64,000 nt of DNA from VXRD01 sp965232265 (GTDB lineage: Bacteria > Latescibacterota > UBA2968): positions 4,650,001-4,714,000 of the forward strand of contig CBDDPH010000002.1 of assembly GCA_965232265.1 (NCBI GenBank). The letters run 5' to 3'. This document shows, piece by piece, positions 34,105 through 41,148 of this stretch. Position 1 is the first letter of the stretch. Every line of letters starts with the position of its first letter. The notes beneath the pieces were generated by a model. That model was not told the origin of the DNA, made no database searches, and saw only the letters and a list, made by a program, of their open reading frames with translations. The position numbers were made by a program, and so were the translations under genes.

Positions 34105-35130
34105 TCAAAACAACTTACTCTGTGACCCATCTTCGGGTGGCGTCTTCCCCAAATGCAAATACGCCCGCGCCGTCGCTTGCCGCCCCCGATGCGTGCGCAC
34201 CAGGAACCCCTCCTGAATCAGATAGGGTTCATACACCTCCTCCAGCGTATCTGTCTCTTCACTCAGCGCAGCACCCAGATTATTCAAGCCAACGGGACCA
34301 CCTTCGAATTTATCGATCAGCGTTTCCAACAATCGCCGATCCATTTCATCCAACCCCTTTGCATCCACCCCCAACAATGCCAGTGCCTTCACCGCAACTT
34401 CTTCTGTAATCACCCCATCGGCACGCGCTTGTGCATAATCGCGAGACCGCGACAACTGGCGCCCGGCAATGCGCGCTGTTCCCCGCGCCCTGCGGGCAAT
34501 CACCTGTGCGGCATCCTCTTCAATCTCAATACCCAAAATACGCGCCGCCCTCATCACAATGAACTGCAACTCTTCCGGGGCGTAAAAATCCAGCCGCTCC
34601 AGCAACCCAAAGCGCGTCCGCATCGGCGCCGTAAGCAGCCCCATTCGCGTTGTCGCGCCCACCATAGTAAAGGGTTCAAGCGGAATTTGATACGACCTGG
34701 CACTCGGCCCGCTATCGATCATAATATCCAGCGTAAAATCCTCCATCGCCGAATACAAATGCTCTTCCACCACCCGATTCATGCGATGGATCTCGTCGAT
34801 AAACAGCACATCGCGCTCATTCAAATTCGTCAAAATCCCCGCCAGATCAGCCGGGCGTTCAAGCACCGGCCCCGATGTCACATGAATTTCAACCCCAAGC
34901 TCGTGCGCGATCACATAAGCCATCGTCGTTTTGCCCAAACCTGGAGGCCCGTGCAACAAAATGTGATCCATAGCCTCATTGCGATGACGCGCAGCCTCCA
35001 CGGCAATACGCAAATTCGTCTTCGCCTGTTCTTGCCCGACCATATCGTCAAATCGAATCGGACGAATCCGTTGATCGCGCTCAAAATCGTCACCATCCTG
35101 AAATTCGGGATCGGTAAATCGTTCATCCAT
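34105..35130 (-). CDS. ruvB: Holliday junction branch-migration ATPase RuvB
   Basis: 341 residues. Walker A is GPPGLGKT (61-68), Walker B/DEIH is at 112-115 (LFIDEIHRMNR), sensor 1 is VGATTRMGLL, and the arginine-finger region TAPMRTRFG is present. The C-terminal winged helix reads GLDEMDRRLL...IQEGFLVRTHRGRQATARAY. The usual RGTPRIANRLL of domain II is altered to RGTARIAGRQL. Works with RuvA and RuvC encoded just upstream. The gap to ruvA holds one hairpin repeat. Confidence 0.97.
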   Translation of the reverse strand: MDERFTDPEFQDGDDFERDQRIRPIRFDDMVGQEQAKTNLRIAVEAARHRNEAMDHILLHGPPGLGKTTMAYVIAHELGVEIHVTSGPVLERPADLAGILTNLNERDVLFIDEIHRMNRVVEEHLYSAMEDFTLDIMIDSGPSARSYQIPLEPFTMVGATTRMGLLTAPMRTRFGLLERLDFYAPEELQFIVMRAARILGIEIEEDAAQVIARRARGTARIAGRQLSRSRDYAQARADGVITEEVAVKALALLGVDAKGLDEMDRRLLETLIDKFEGGPVGLNNLGAALSEETDTLEEVYEPYLIQEGFLVRTHRGRQATARAYLHLGKTPPEDGSQSKLF

Positions 35131-35157
35131 AAAAATTGCCTTATGACTAATAAATAC

Positions 35158-35180
35158 GGGCGGTTCACGAACCGCCCTAC
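35158..35180. repeat. Hairpin repeat between ruvA and ruvB
   Basis: GGGCGGTTC-AC-GAACCGCCC followed by TAC, a 9-bp perfect stem with the same terminal TAC as the other family members. Confidence 0.65.
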
Positions 35181-35216
35181 ATATCCACGTTTCTTTTATT
35201 CACAACCCACGCAGGT

Positions 35217-35813
35217 TTAGATGCTTCTCAACGACCGCTTAATCACTTCTTCAATCGGCGCATTGTCGCCCATCTCCTGCAAGACCGTTGCAACGACTTT
35301 ACGCGCCTGCACCGGATTCGCGCCCAAACCCGATAGGGCAGCAGCGGCTTCTTCTAACACATCGGGGTCTGCATGCGCCACGGCCTCGGATGAAAAATCT
35401 TCTGGCGCAATATCGCCAATTTTGTCCTTCATCTCCAGCACCAGACGCTGGGCGAGTTTTTGACCAATACCTTTGATGCGCGTCAATCCTTTGGCATCTT
35501 CTGCGGTGACCAATCGCCTGAAATCGGCAATGGGAATACCCGACAAAATTTTCAACGCCATCGGTGGCCCAATACCCGAAACCGCGATCAGGCGTTCAAA
35601 CAAATCGCGCTCGGCCATTGAAGCAAATCCGTAAAGCGTCATCGCGTCTTCTCTCACATAGAGATGCGTGAGAATATTGATGCGCCCGTCCTCAACCGAA
35701 AGCGATTCATAGCTCGCCAGTGAAATATTGACGTGATACCCCACGCCCTGAACATCGACAATAACATGGGTCGGGTGTTTTTCGACCAGTTGCCCTTGTA
35801 AAAACGCAATCAT
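35217..35813 (-). CDS. ruvA: Holliday junction recognition protein RuvA
   Basis: 198 residues. Domain I is MIAFLQGQLVEKHPTHVIVD. Domain II has two HhH motifs: LFERLIAVSGIGPPMALKIL (about 71-90) and LTRIKGIGQKLAQRLVLEMK (about 109-128). The C-terminal RuvB-binding domain III reads EEAAAALSGLGANPVQARKV. The gene begins 4 bp after ruvC. Confidence 0.97.
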   Translation of the reverse strand: MIAFLQGQLVEKHPTHVIVDVQGVGYHVNISLASYESLSVEDGRINILTHLYVREDAMTLYGFASMAERDLFERLIAVSGIGPPMALKILSGIPIADFRRLVTAEDAKGLTRIKGIGQKLAQRLVLEMKDKIGDIAPEDFSSEAVAHADPDVLEEAAAALSGLGANPVQARKVVATVLQEMGDNAPIEEVIKRSLRSI

Positions 35814-35817
35814 TGTA

Positions 35818-36441
35818 TCATCTTCCCCTTCGATTCAAACGCCGCCGCGACTTCGCATTCACACCGATTTCCTTGAGTTTCTCATCGAATCGACTCTGCC
35901 CTCTATGGGCTTGCTTCAATGATTCAATTTTTTGTGCCAGTTTATTATCCTGTATCCCAGGCCCACGCGCTGCAACCTTCTGATGCGCATGGCACAGGGC
36001 AATCGCCACAGCATCTGTTGCATCAAACCCCTGATCCACTGCTTCTTTCCCAAGCAAGCGCTGAATCATAAATTGCACCTGTTCTTTGGATGCACTACCC
36101 CGCCCCACAACCGCCCTCTTCACCTCGCGGGGCGCGTACTCAAAAATGGGCAAATCGGAATTGGCCAGCGCCGTCACAATAGCCCCGCGCGCCTGACACA
36201 ACTTAATCAGCGATTGCGTATTCGCACCGTAAAAAACAGATTCAAGCGCGACTTCATGCGGGCATATATCCGCGACCAGCGCGAGTAAGTGATCGTAGAT
36301 ATAGAGCAAGCGCCGGGGGAAAGACAATTTATTACCGGGCCGAATACAGCCGCATTGCAGCAACCGATTTTTTCGGTTCTGGTGCTCAACCAGACCAAAA
36401 CCGGTTACCACACTACCCGGATCAATACCCAGAATGATCAC
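35818..36441 (-). CDS. ruvC: Holliday junction resolvase RuvC
   Basis: 207 residues from GTG 36441. Catalytic acidic residues are D7 (ILGIDPGS), E67 (VALESVFYG) and the C-terminal pair in QGFDATDAVAIALCH. The basic C-terminal tail of about 45 residues (ending RRRLNRRGR) is longer than in the E. coli protein (173 residues). Gene order yebC-ruvC-ruvA-ruvB is the common bacterial arrangement. Confidence 0.97.
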   Translation of the reverse strand: MIILGIDPGSVVTGFGLVEHQNRKNRLLQCGCIRPGNKLSFPRRLLYIYDHLLALVADICPHEVALESVFYGANTQSLIKLCQARGAIVTALANSDLPIFEYAPREVKRAVVGRGSASKEQVQFMIQRLLGKEAVDQGFDATDAVAIALCHAHQKVAARGPGIQDNKLAQKIESLKQAHRGQSRFDEKLKEIGVNAKSRRRLNRRGR

Positions 36442-36478
36442 GCGAACCGCCTTTTGAAGTGTGAAGGGGGAGGGAAAA

Positions 36479-37228
36479 TCAAGCTGTCAGGGTTGCTAAT
36501 TCACTATCGTCAATCTCAAAATTGGTATATACCCGCTGCACATCGTCATTGTCTTCGAGCATTTCCATCAAAGTCAACAATTGCTGCGCGGTTTTGCCTT
36601 CAACGGGCACAGTACTTTGCGGAACGCGCGTCAATTCAGCGCGCTCAACTTCAATACCCGCATCTTCAATCGCTTTGCGAACGCTTTCAAAATCGGGCAG
36701 GGATGCATAAACTTCATAGACATTCTCTTCTTCTACAATATCCTCGGCGCCAGCATCTAAAACGATCAGCATCAGTTCTTCTTCTTCCACGCCCTCTCTG
36801 GGCACAGAAATCAGGCCCTTTTGCTCAAACACCCACGCCACGGCACCACTTTCGGCCATACTGCCATTGTATTTGCTAAACAAATGCCGCACTTCGGACA
36901 CCGTGCGATTTCGATTATCTGTCAGCGTTTCAACAAACAGGGCCACACCGCCCGGCCCGTACCCCTCGTAAATCGCACCTTCATAAGACTCGCCTTCAAG
37001 CTCCCCCGTACCCTTTTTAATCGCGCGGTCAATATTGACCATAGGCATATTTTCCGCCTTCGCACTCAGAACAGCCGCACGCAGACGCGGATTATTCGCT
37101 TCATCGCCGCCAGCCTCGCGGGCAGCCACGGTAATCTCTCGAATCAATTTGGTAAACGCCTTGCCTCGAGCCGCGTCCTGACGGCCCTTGCGATGCTTGA
37201 TATTTGCCCATTTAGAATGCCCAGCCAT
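36479..37228 (-). CDS. yebC: YebC/PmpR-family protein
   Basis: 249 residues with the family N-terminus MAGHSKWANIKHRKGRQDA, then NIDRAIKKGTGELEG, YEGYGPGGVALFVETLTDNR and NGSMAESGAVAWVFEQKG. Members act as DNA-binding regulators or as translation factors relieving polyproline stalling. AGGAGTATAGAAGG precedes ATG 37228. First gene of the ruv cluster. Confidence 0.96.
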   Translation of the reverse strand: MAGHSKWANIKHRKGRQDAARGKAFTKLIREITVAAREAGGDEANNPRLRAAVLSAKAENMPMVNIDRAIKKGTGELEGESYEGAIYEGYGPGGVALFVETLTDNRNRTVSEVRHLFSKYNGSMAESGAVAWVFEQKGLISVPREGVEEEELMLIVLDAGAEDIVEEENVYEVYASLPDFESVRKAIEDAGIEVERAELTRVPQSTVPVEGKTAQQLLTLMEMLEDNDDVQRVYTNFEIDDSELATLTA

Positions 37229-37313
37229 CCTTCTATACTCCTTTATTTACTAATATCCTTTTATCCCAATCCAAATGTAGTCAGAAGCCCGCAGTTGTGC
37301 AATAGGAAATCCG

Positions 37314-38741
37314 CTACTTACGAACTTGCAACATATCCATAAATTCCCACACGGGCATCGTATCCAAATCTGCCCCTTCAAACACAGCCAACACATCTCG
37401 CACCTGACGCATCTCGAACCGCGTCGTCATATTTTCCACAAACTTTTCCACCAGCAAGGGCGCGGCCTCCTCCCGCCTTCTTCGATGCCCAATGGGATAT
37501 TCCACCGTCACGGCCTCTGTCGCCGATCCATCTTTGAAAAACACCTGCACAGTATTGGCAATTGACCGCTTGTGCGGATCGTGATAATCCCGCGTAAACC
37601 GCGCGTTTTCTGTCACCACCATCTTTTCTCTCAACACATCAATCCGTGCGTCCACCGCACGCGCCTCTTCATAGTCATCTGCGGTCAAATCGCCAAAAAT
37701 CAGCCCTATAGCCACCATATATTGCAAACAGTGATCTCGATCTGCCGGATTGTACAGCGGGCCGGTCTTGTCGATAATTTTTACGGCAGCTTCGTGTGTC
37801 TCAATCACCACCCGCTCAACAGCCTCCAAACGCGGCACCACCACATCGTGCAACACAAACGCAGCTTCTACCGCCGTCTGTGCGTGAAATTCAGCGGGAA
37901 AAGACACCTTGAACAACACATTTTCCATCACATAAGAACCATACAAACGTTGAAACCGAAACCGCTCGCCATTCCACAAGCGGTCGTAAAAACCCCATAC
38001 AGGTGCAGACAGAGCCGTTGGATACCCCATCTCGCCGCGCTTTGTCTGCAATGCCAAAAACACGCCACGCGCTGTCGCATCTCCCGCCGCCCAACTCTTG
38101 CGCGAACCCGTATTGGGCGCATGCCGATAGGTTCGCAAAGGACCCAAATCGCACCACACCTGCGACAATGCATTGACAACCTGCGCCTCATCACAGCCCA
38201 ACAGCCCAGCAGAAACCGCCGCACTCGCCAACTTCACCAAAATCACATGATCCAGTCCCCGGGCATTAAAACTATTTCCCAACGCCATCACACCCTGAAT
38301 CTCATGCGCCTTGATCATCGCCACGAACACATCCCGCATCACCAGTCCTTCTCTCCCCTGTGCCCGTTGCGTGCGCGACATCCAGTCCGCCACTCCGAGA
38401 ATCGCACCCAGATTATCCGAAGGATGGCCCCACTCTGCCGCCAACCACGTATCGTTAAAATCCAGCCAGCGCACCAGTGTCCCAATATTAAACGCGGCAG
38501 TCACCGGATCGAGTTCGTAATCCGTACCCGGCACCCGCGCACCACATGGCACAATTGTTCCAGGCACCACGGGGCCGAGCATCTTCGCACACTCAGAAAA
38601 CCGCAATGCCAGCACCGCACATCCCAAACTATCCATCAGACACAAACGCGCCGTCTGAAAAGCCTCCGCGGAATTCACCTCATAATCCAGCACGTACTGT
38701 GCAATAGCCACCAACTCTCTATCCGGTGTCCGATCATCCAT
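37314..38741 (-). CDS. prpD: MmgE/PrpD-family 2-methylcitrate dehydratase
   Basis: 475 residues. PrpD marks include RLCLMDSLGCAVLALRF, AAFNIGTLVRWLDFNDTWLA, EWGHPSDNLGAILGVADW, KAHEIQGVMAL and the SRKSWAAGDATARG region. The start ATG 38741 follows GAGGATTGTC; TTG 38753 lies within the ribosome-binding region and is rejected. With prpC upstream it forms the first half of the methylcitrate cycle (propionyl-CoA plus oxaloacetate to 2-methylcitrate to 2-methylaconitate or isocitrate). No prpB or acn is present nearby. Confidence 0.92.
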   Translation of the reverse strand: MDDRTPDRELVAIAQYVLDYEVNSAEAFQTARLCLMDSLGCAVLALRFSECAKMLGPVVPGTIVPCGARVPGTDYELDPVTAAFNIGTLVRWLDFNDTWLAAEWGHPSDNLGAILGVADWMSRTQRAQGREGLVMRDVFVAMIKAHEIQGVMALGNSFNARGLDHVILVKLASAAVSAGLLGCDEAQVVNALSQVWCDLGPLRTYRHAPNTGSRKSWAAGDATARGVFLALQTKRGEMGYPTALSAPVWGFYDRLWNGERFRFQRLYGSYVMENVLFKVSFPAEFHAQTAVEAAFVLHDVVVPRLEAVERVVIETHEAAVKIIDKTGPLYNPADRDHCLQYMVAIGLIFGDLTADDYEEARAVDARIDVLREKMVVTENARFTRDYHDPHKRSIANTVQVFFKDGSATEAVTVEYPIGHRRRREEAAPLLVEKFVENMTTRFEMRQVRDVLAVFEGADLDTMPVWEFMDMLQVRK

Positions 38742-38758
38742 GACAATCCTCAAGCTAT

Positions 38759-38775
38759 CAATAGTCAGTAGTCAG
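38759..38775. repeat. Short CAGTAGT heptamer pair upstream of prpD
   Basis: CAATAGT-CAGTAGT-CAG, two units of the heptamer that is amplified nine-fold at 63269. Confidence 0.5.
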
Positions 38776-38820
38776 TCCACACCGCCTCCCAAGCTATCAG
38801 CCCGTCCGGTCACCCAATTC

Positions 38821-38841
38821 TTAATTCTTAATTCTTAATTC
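38821..38841. repeat. Three TTAATTC heptamers forming the 3' end of prpC
   Basis: Read on the minus strand, GAATTAA repeated three times encodes the last residues ELRIKN and the stop codon of prpC. Gain or loss of a unit would change the C-terminus. Confidence 0.75.
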
Positions 38842-39930
38842 TATCGGCACATAATCTCGCGCCTCTACCCCCGTGTATTCCGCCAGAGGCCGAATCAGTC
38901 TATTATCCGCCCGCTGTTCCATCACATGAGCCGCCCAACCGCTACAACGACTGAGCACAAATACAGGCGTGAAAAGCGCCGTCTCAATACCGGCCATGTG
39001 ATACGCTGTTGCCGAATAAAAATCCAGATTTGGAAACAACCTCTTCTCATCCCACATAACCCGTTCAATCGCTTCAGAAATCTCGTACAGACGCATATCG
39101 CCCATTGCTTCACTCACCTGACGCGCCCAATTTTTAATCATCGCATTGCGCGGATCTCGCACGCGATAAACCCCGTGCCCAAACCCCATAATCAATTCTC
39201 TGCGCGCCAGCATCTCTCGCACACCTGTTGCCGCGTCTGCGGGCGTCTCAAACTGCTCGATCAATTCCATTGCCCGCTCGTTTGCGCCCCCGTGCAAAGG
39301 CCCGCTCAAAGTGCCAACTGCCCCGGTAATACATCCATAAAAATCGGCAAGCGTAGAGGCGCACACTCTCGCCGTAAATGTCGAAGCATTAAACTCGTGC
39401 TCGGCATATAAAATCAACGACGCGTCCATCATCCGACATTCCAACTCCGAAGGCGTCTCCGCTTTGAGCATCTTCAAAATATAAGTCGCGTGATCATCCA
39501 CCTCCACATCCAAAACATCAGCACCGATATGCCAGACCCCCAGCATAGAGGGCAACGCTCCTAAAAGCCGCACAGCCACAGCCTCACCATCCCCCAAACC
39601 CCGCTCTGGCTCGGCAATGCCGAGTGCCGACACACCGGTTCGCAAAACATCCATCGGATGCGCGTCTGAAGGCAGCGAACGCAGAACTTTCACGACCAGA
39701 TCTGGCAACTGCCTGTGCGCCCGCAACTGCGTTTTCAACGCATCCAATTCTCTCTCAGTGGGCAACGCCCCCCACAACAACAAATACACGATTTCCTCAA
39801 AACAGGCATATTGTGCCAGATCTTCAATTGCATAGCCCCGATAGTGCAAACCGTGACCTTTTGCGCCCACAGTACAAATCGACGTACTCCCAGCCTTAAC
39901 CCCTCTCAAACCTGCCATCTGTTTGCTCAC
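38821..39930 (-). CDS. prpC: 2-methylcitrate/citrate synthase
   Basis: 369 residues from GTG 39930 behind GAGGAGGATACT. Citrate-synthase catalytic regions are present: GPLHGGANERAMELIEQF (His), GFGHGVYRVRDPRNAMI (second His) and FPNLDFYSATAYHMAG (Asp). The short length and context next to prpD favour 2-methylcitrate synthase. The leader contains a promoter, a possible Val/Ile-rich short frame and a terminator directly ahead of the ribosome-binding site, which suggests conditional expression. Confidence 0.92.
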   Translation of the reverse strand: MSKQMAGLRGVKAGSTSICTVGAKGHGLHYRGYAIEDLAQYACFEEIVYLLLWGALPTERELDALKTQLRAHRQLPDLVVKVLRSLPSDAHPMDVLRTGVSALGIAEPERGLGDGEAVAVRLLGALPSMLGVWHIGADVLDVEVDDHATYILKMLKAETPSELECRMMDASLILYAEHEFNASTFTARVCASTLADFYGCITGAVGTLSGPLHGGANERAMELIEQFETPADAATGVREMLARRELIMGFGHGVYRVRDPRNAMIKNWARQVSEAMGDMRLYEISEAIERVMWDEKRLFPNLDFYSATAYHMAGIETALFTPVFVLSRCSGWAAHVMEQRADNRLIRPLAEYTGVEARDYVPIELRIKN

Positions 39931-39944
39931 AGTATCCTCCTCTC

Positions 39945-39977
39945 AAAAAAAGGCCGTGAGCATTTTCACTCACGACC
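39945..39977 (-). terminator. Terminator hairpin in the prpC leader
   Basis: On the minus strand GGTCGTGAG pairs with CTCACGGCC (one G-U pair, 8-base loop, 39952-39977), followed by seven T (39951-39945). It ends 4 bases before AGGAGG of prpC and about 100 nt after a plausible promoter, so it can act as an attenuator. Confidence 0.8.
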
Positions 39978-39997
39978 TTTTCCCGTAAAATCTCCTG

Positions 39998-40011
39998 TGG
40001 CTATTTAGCCA
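39998..40011 (-). promoter_or_regulatory. Perfect hairpin between prpC leader frame and terminator
   Basis: TGGCTA-AA-TAGCCA, a 6-bp palindrome immediately after the stop codon of the short leader frame and 20 bases before the terminator stem. It could pause RNA polymerase or compete with the terminator. Confidence 0.35.
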
Positions 40012-40074
40012 TTAGAAACTCGAGTTATGACCTGAAACTTGCAAAATATCTACGAACACAGAAATAATAACCAT
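40012..40074 (-). CDS. Possible Val/Ile-rich leader peptide of prpC
   Basis: A 20-codon frame from ATG 40074 to TAA 40012, starting MVIISVFVDILQV. Eight of its first 13 residues are Val, Ile or Leu, and propionyl-CoA is a product of Val/Ile breakdown. It lies between a promoter-like pair and a terminator. No good ribosome-binding site is visible, so translation is uncertain. Confidence 0.35.
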   Translation of the reverse strand: MVIISVFVDILQVSGHNSSF

Positions 40075-40096
40075 TTTCAGTACTTTGCAAAAGGAA

Positions 40097-40126
40097 CATG
40101 TATCAGCGCCTTTCTCGACAAGTCAA
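40097..40126 (-). promoter_or_regulatory. Candidate promoter of prpC
   Basis: TTGACT (40126-40121) and TACATG (40102-40097) are spaced 18 bases apart on the minus strand. Confidence 0.45.
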
Positions 40127-40394
40127 ACAATTTGAGATATTTTAGAACGCAGCTCAATAGATAACCGAGTGCTCTAAGTTGCTCAAGTCCTCAATAATTT
40201 CTTCATAGCTGGGCAGGCATTCAGGGTTTGGCTGTCTTTGAAAAGCATTTGAAGACAAGGACCAATGGTGTGAGGTGCGCCCGTTTATTTGACCCGGTAT
40301 AAAGACTAATGAACGGGGCTGGACATCGCCCCGTTTTACCCCGCTTGACATTGGGTGTCAGCGTGGTATTTTCTCACCAACAGGAGGAGATACC

Positions 40395-40679
40395 ATGTCG
40401 AAGAAAACCAGGAAGTCCTACTCGGCTAAACTCAAGTTCCAGATCGTGTTAGAAGCACTGACCTCGGAGCAAGAGGATGCAGAAATCGCTCGTGCTTACA
40501 ATGTGCATCCGGTGAGTCTATCAAACTGGAAGCGTCAGTTTATAGACAACGGTGCCGAGATTTTCTCTGGCAATGATGAGGTCAAGACGTATGAAGCGCG
40601 TGTGTCTGATCTGGAGCGGTTGTTAGGTCAGAAAGAAGTCGAACTGGCTCTGCTCAAAAATTTTTTAGGCAACCGTTGA
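40395..40679 (+). CDS. IS3-family transposase OrfA (helix-turn-helix subunit)
   Basis: 94 residues: RKSYSAKLKFQIVLEALTSE, then EIARAYNVHPVSLSNWKRQF (helix-turn-helix) and a leucine-zipper tail ERLLGQKEVELALLKNFLG. The ribosome-binding site is AGGAGGAGATACC. OrfA normally works as an OrfAB frameshift fusion. The DDE-type orfB is missing, so this element cannot move by itself. Confidence 0.9.
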   Translation: MSKKTRKSYSAKLKFQIVLEALTSEQEDAEIARAYNVHPVSLSNWKRQFIDNGAEIFSGNDEVKTYEARVSDLERLLGQKEVELALLKNFLGNR

Positions 40680-40850
40680 GTGGTATTTCAAAAAAATTTG
40701 CTGATATGTTTTTCTTATTGACTGGATTGCGGCCTTAAGCATGCCGCAATGACAACCGTAGCCTGCCCCGTAGTGACTCTATACGGGGTCACTCCTGCGA
40801 AAGCAGGAGTCCAGTGGATTCAGGTAAGAAACTTATTTGAAAGAGCACTC
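40679..40850. repeat. 172-bp tandem duplication, unit 1
   Basis: Contains AGTGGTATTTC..., a copy of the dispersed repeat (GGATTGCGG...CCGCAATGACA), a CCCCGTAGTGACTCTATACG hairpin, and the TCCTGCGAAAGCAGGA palindrome. It begins one base inside the orfA stop codon. Confidence 0.9.
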
Positions 40851-41022
40851 AGTGGTATTTCAAAAAAATTTGCTGATATGTTTTTCTTATTGACTGGATT
40901 GCGGCTTTAAGCATGCCGCAATGACAACCGTAGCCTGCCCCGTAGTGACTCTATACGGGGTCACTCCTGCGAAAGCAGGAGTCCAGTGGATTCAGGTAAG
41001 AAACTTATTTGAAAGAGCACTC
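40851..41022. repeat. 172-bp tandem duplication, unit 2
   Basis: Matches unit 1 over its whole length except for one C-to-T difference that I could find (GCGGCCTTAAGC versus GCGGCTTTAAGC). Confidence 0.9.
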
Positions 41023-41089
41023 AGGCACTGACCGTTTGGTTGGTGGATTCAAATTCTGTTATCTACTAAAATGGGTCAAGTCCATAACT

Positions 41090-41120
41090 AAAAAACCACG
41101 TCCTTTGGGCGTGGTTTTTT
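41090..41120. terminator. Terminator downstream of the ThDP enzyme gene
   Basis: CCACGTCC-TTT-GGGCGTGG (41096-41114) is flanked by A-run and T-run, so it works in both directions. It lies 29 bp after the stop at 41149. Confidence 0.88.
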
Positions 41121-41148
41121 GGTTTATGTCTGGTGTTTTCGACAGGGA

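Larger units (their letters stand above)
40289..41079 (+). mobile_element. IS3-type insertion sequence remnant, orfB lost
   Basis: A left-end TTGACCC (40289) and a right-end GGGTCAA (41073-41079) bracket an intact orfA. The space where orfB (about 800-900 bp) belongs is replaced by a 172-bp tandem duplication built from dispersed repeats. A hairpin (40313-40334, ACGGGGC/GCCCCGT plus T-run) near the left end would block read-through transcription. The ends beyond 7 bp match only loosely, so boundaries are provisional. Confidence 0.5.

Noticed and set aside
40154..40351. 65-codon minus-strand frame beside the IS left end
   Set aside because: Half of it lies in the IS end and no family is recognisable. 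The last 30 residues (PSYEEIIEDLSNLEH) could be a gene remnant, but this is not supportable.
39986..41148. Replication origin at the composition switch
   Set aside because: No DnaA boxes (TTATCCACA-like cluster), AT-rich unwinding region or dnaA/dnaN/gidA genes were found. Kept only as a finding about skew.
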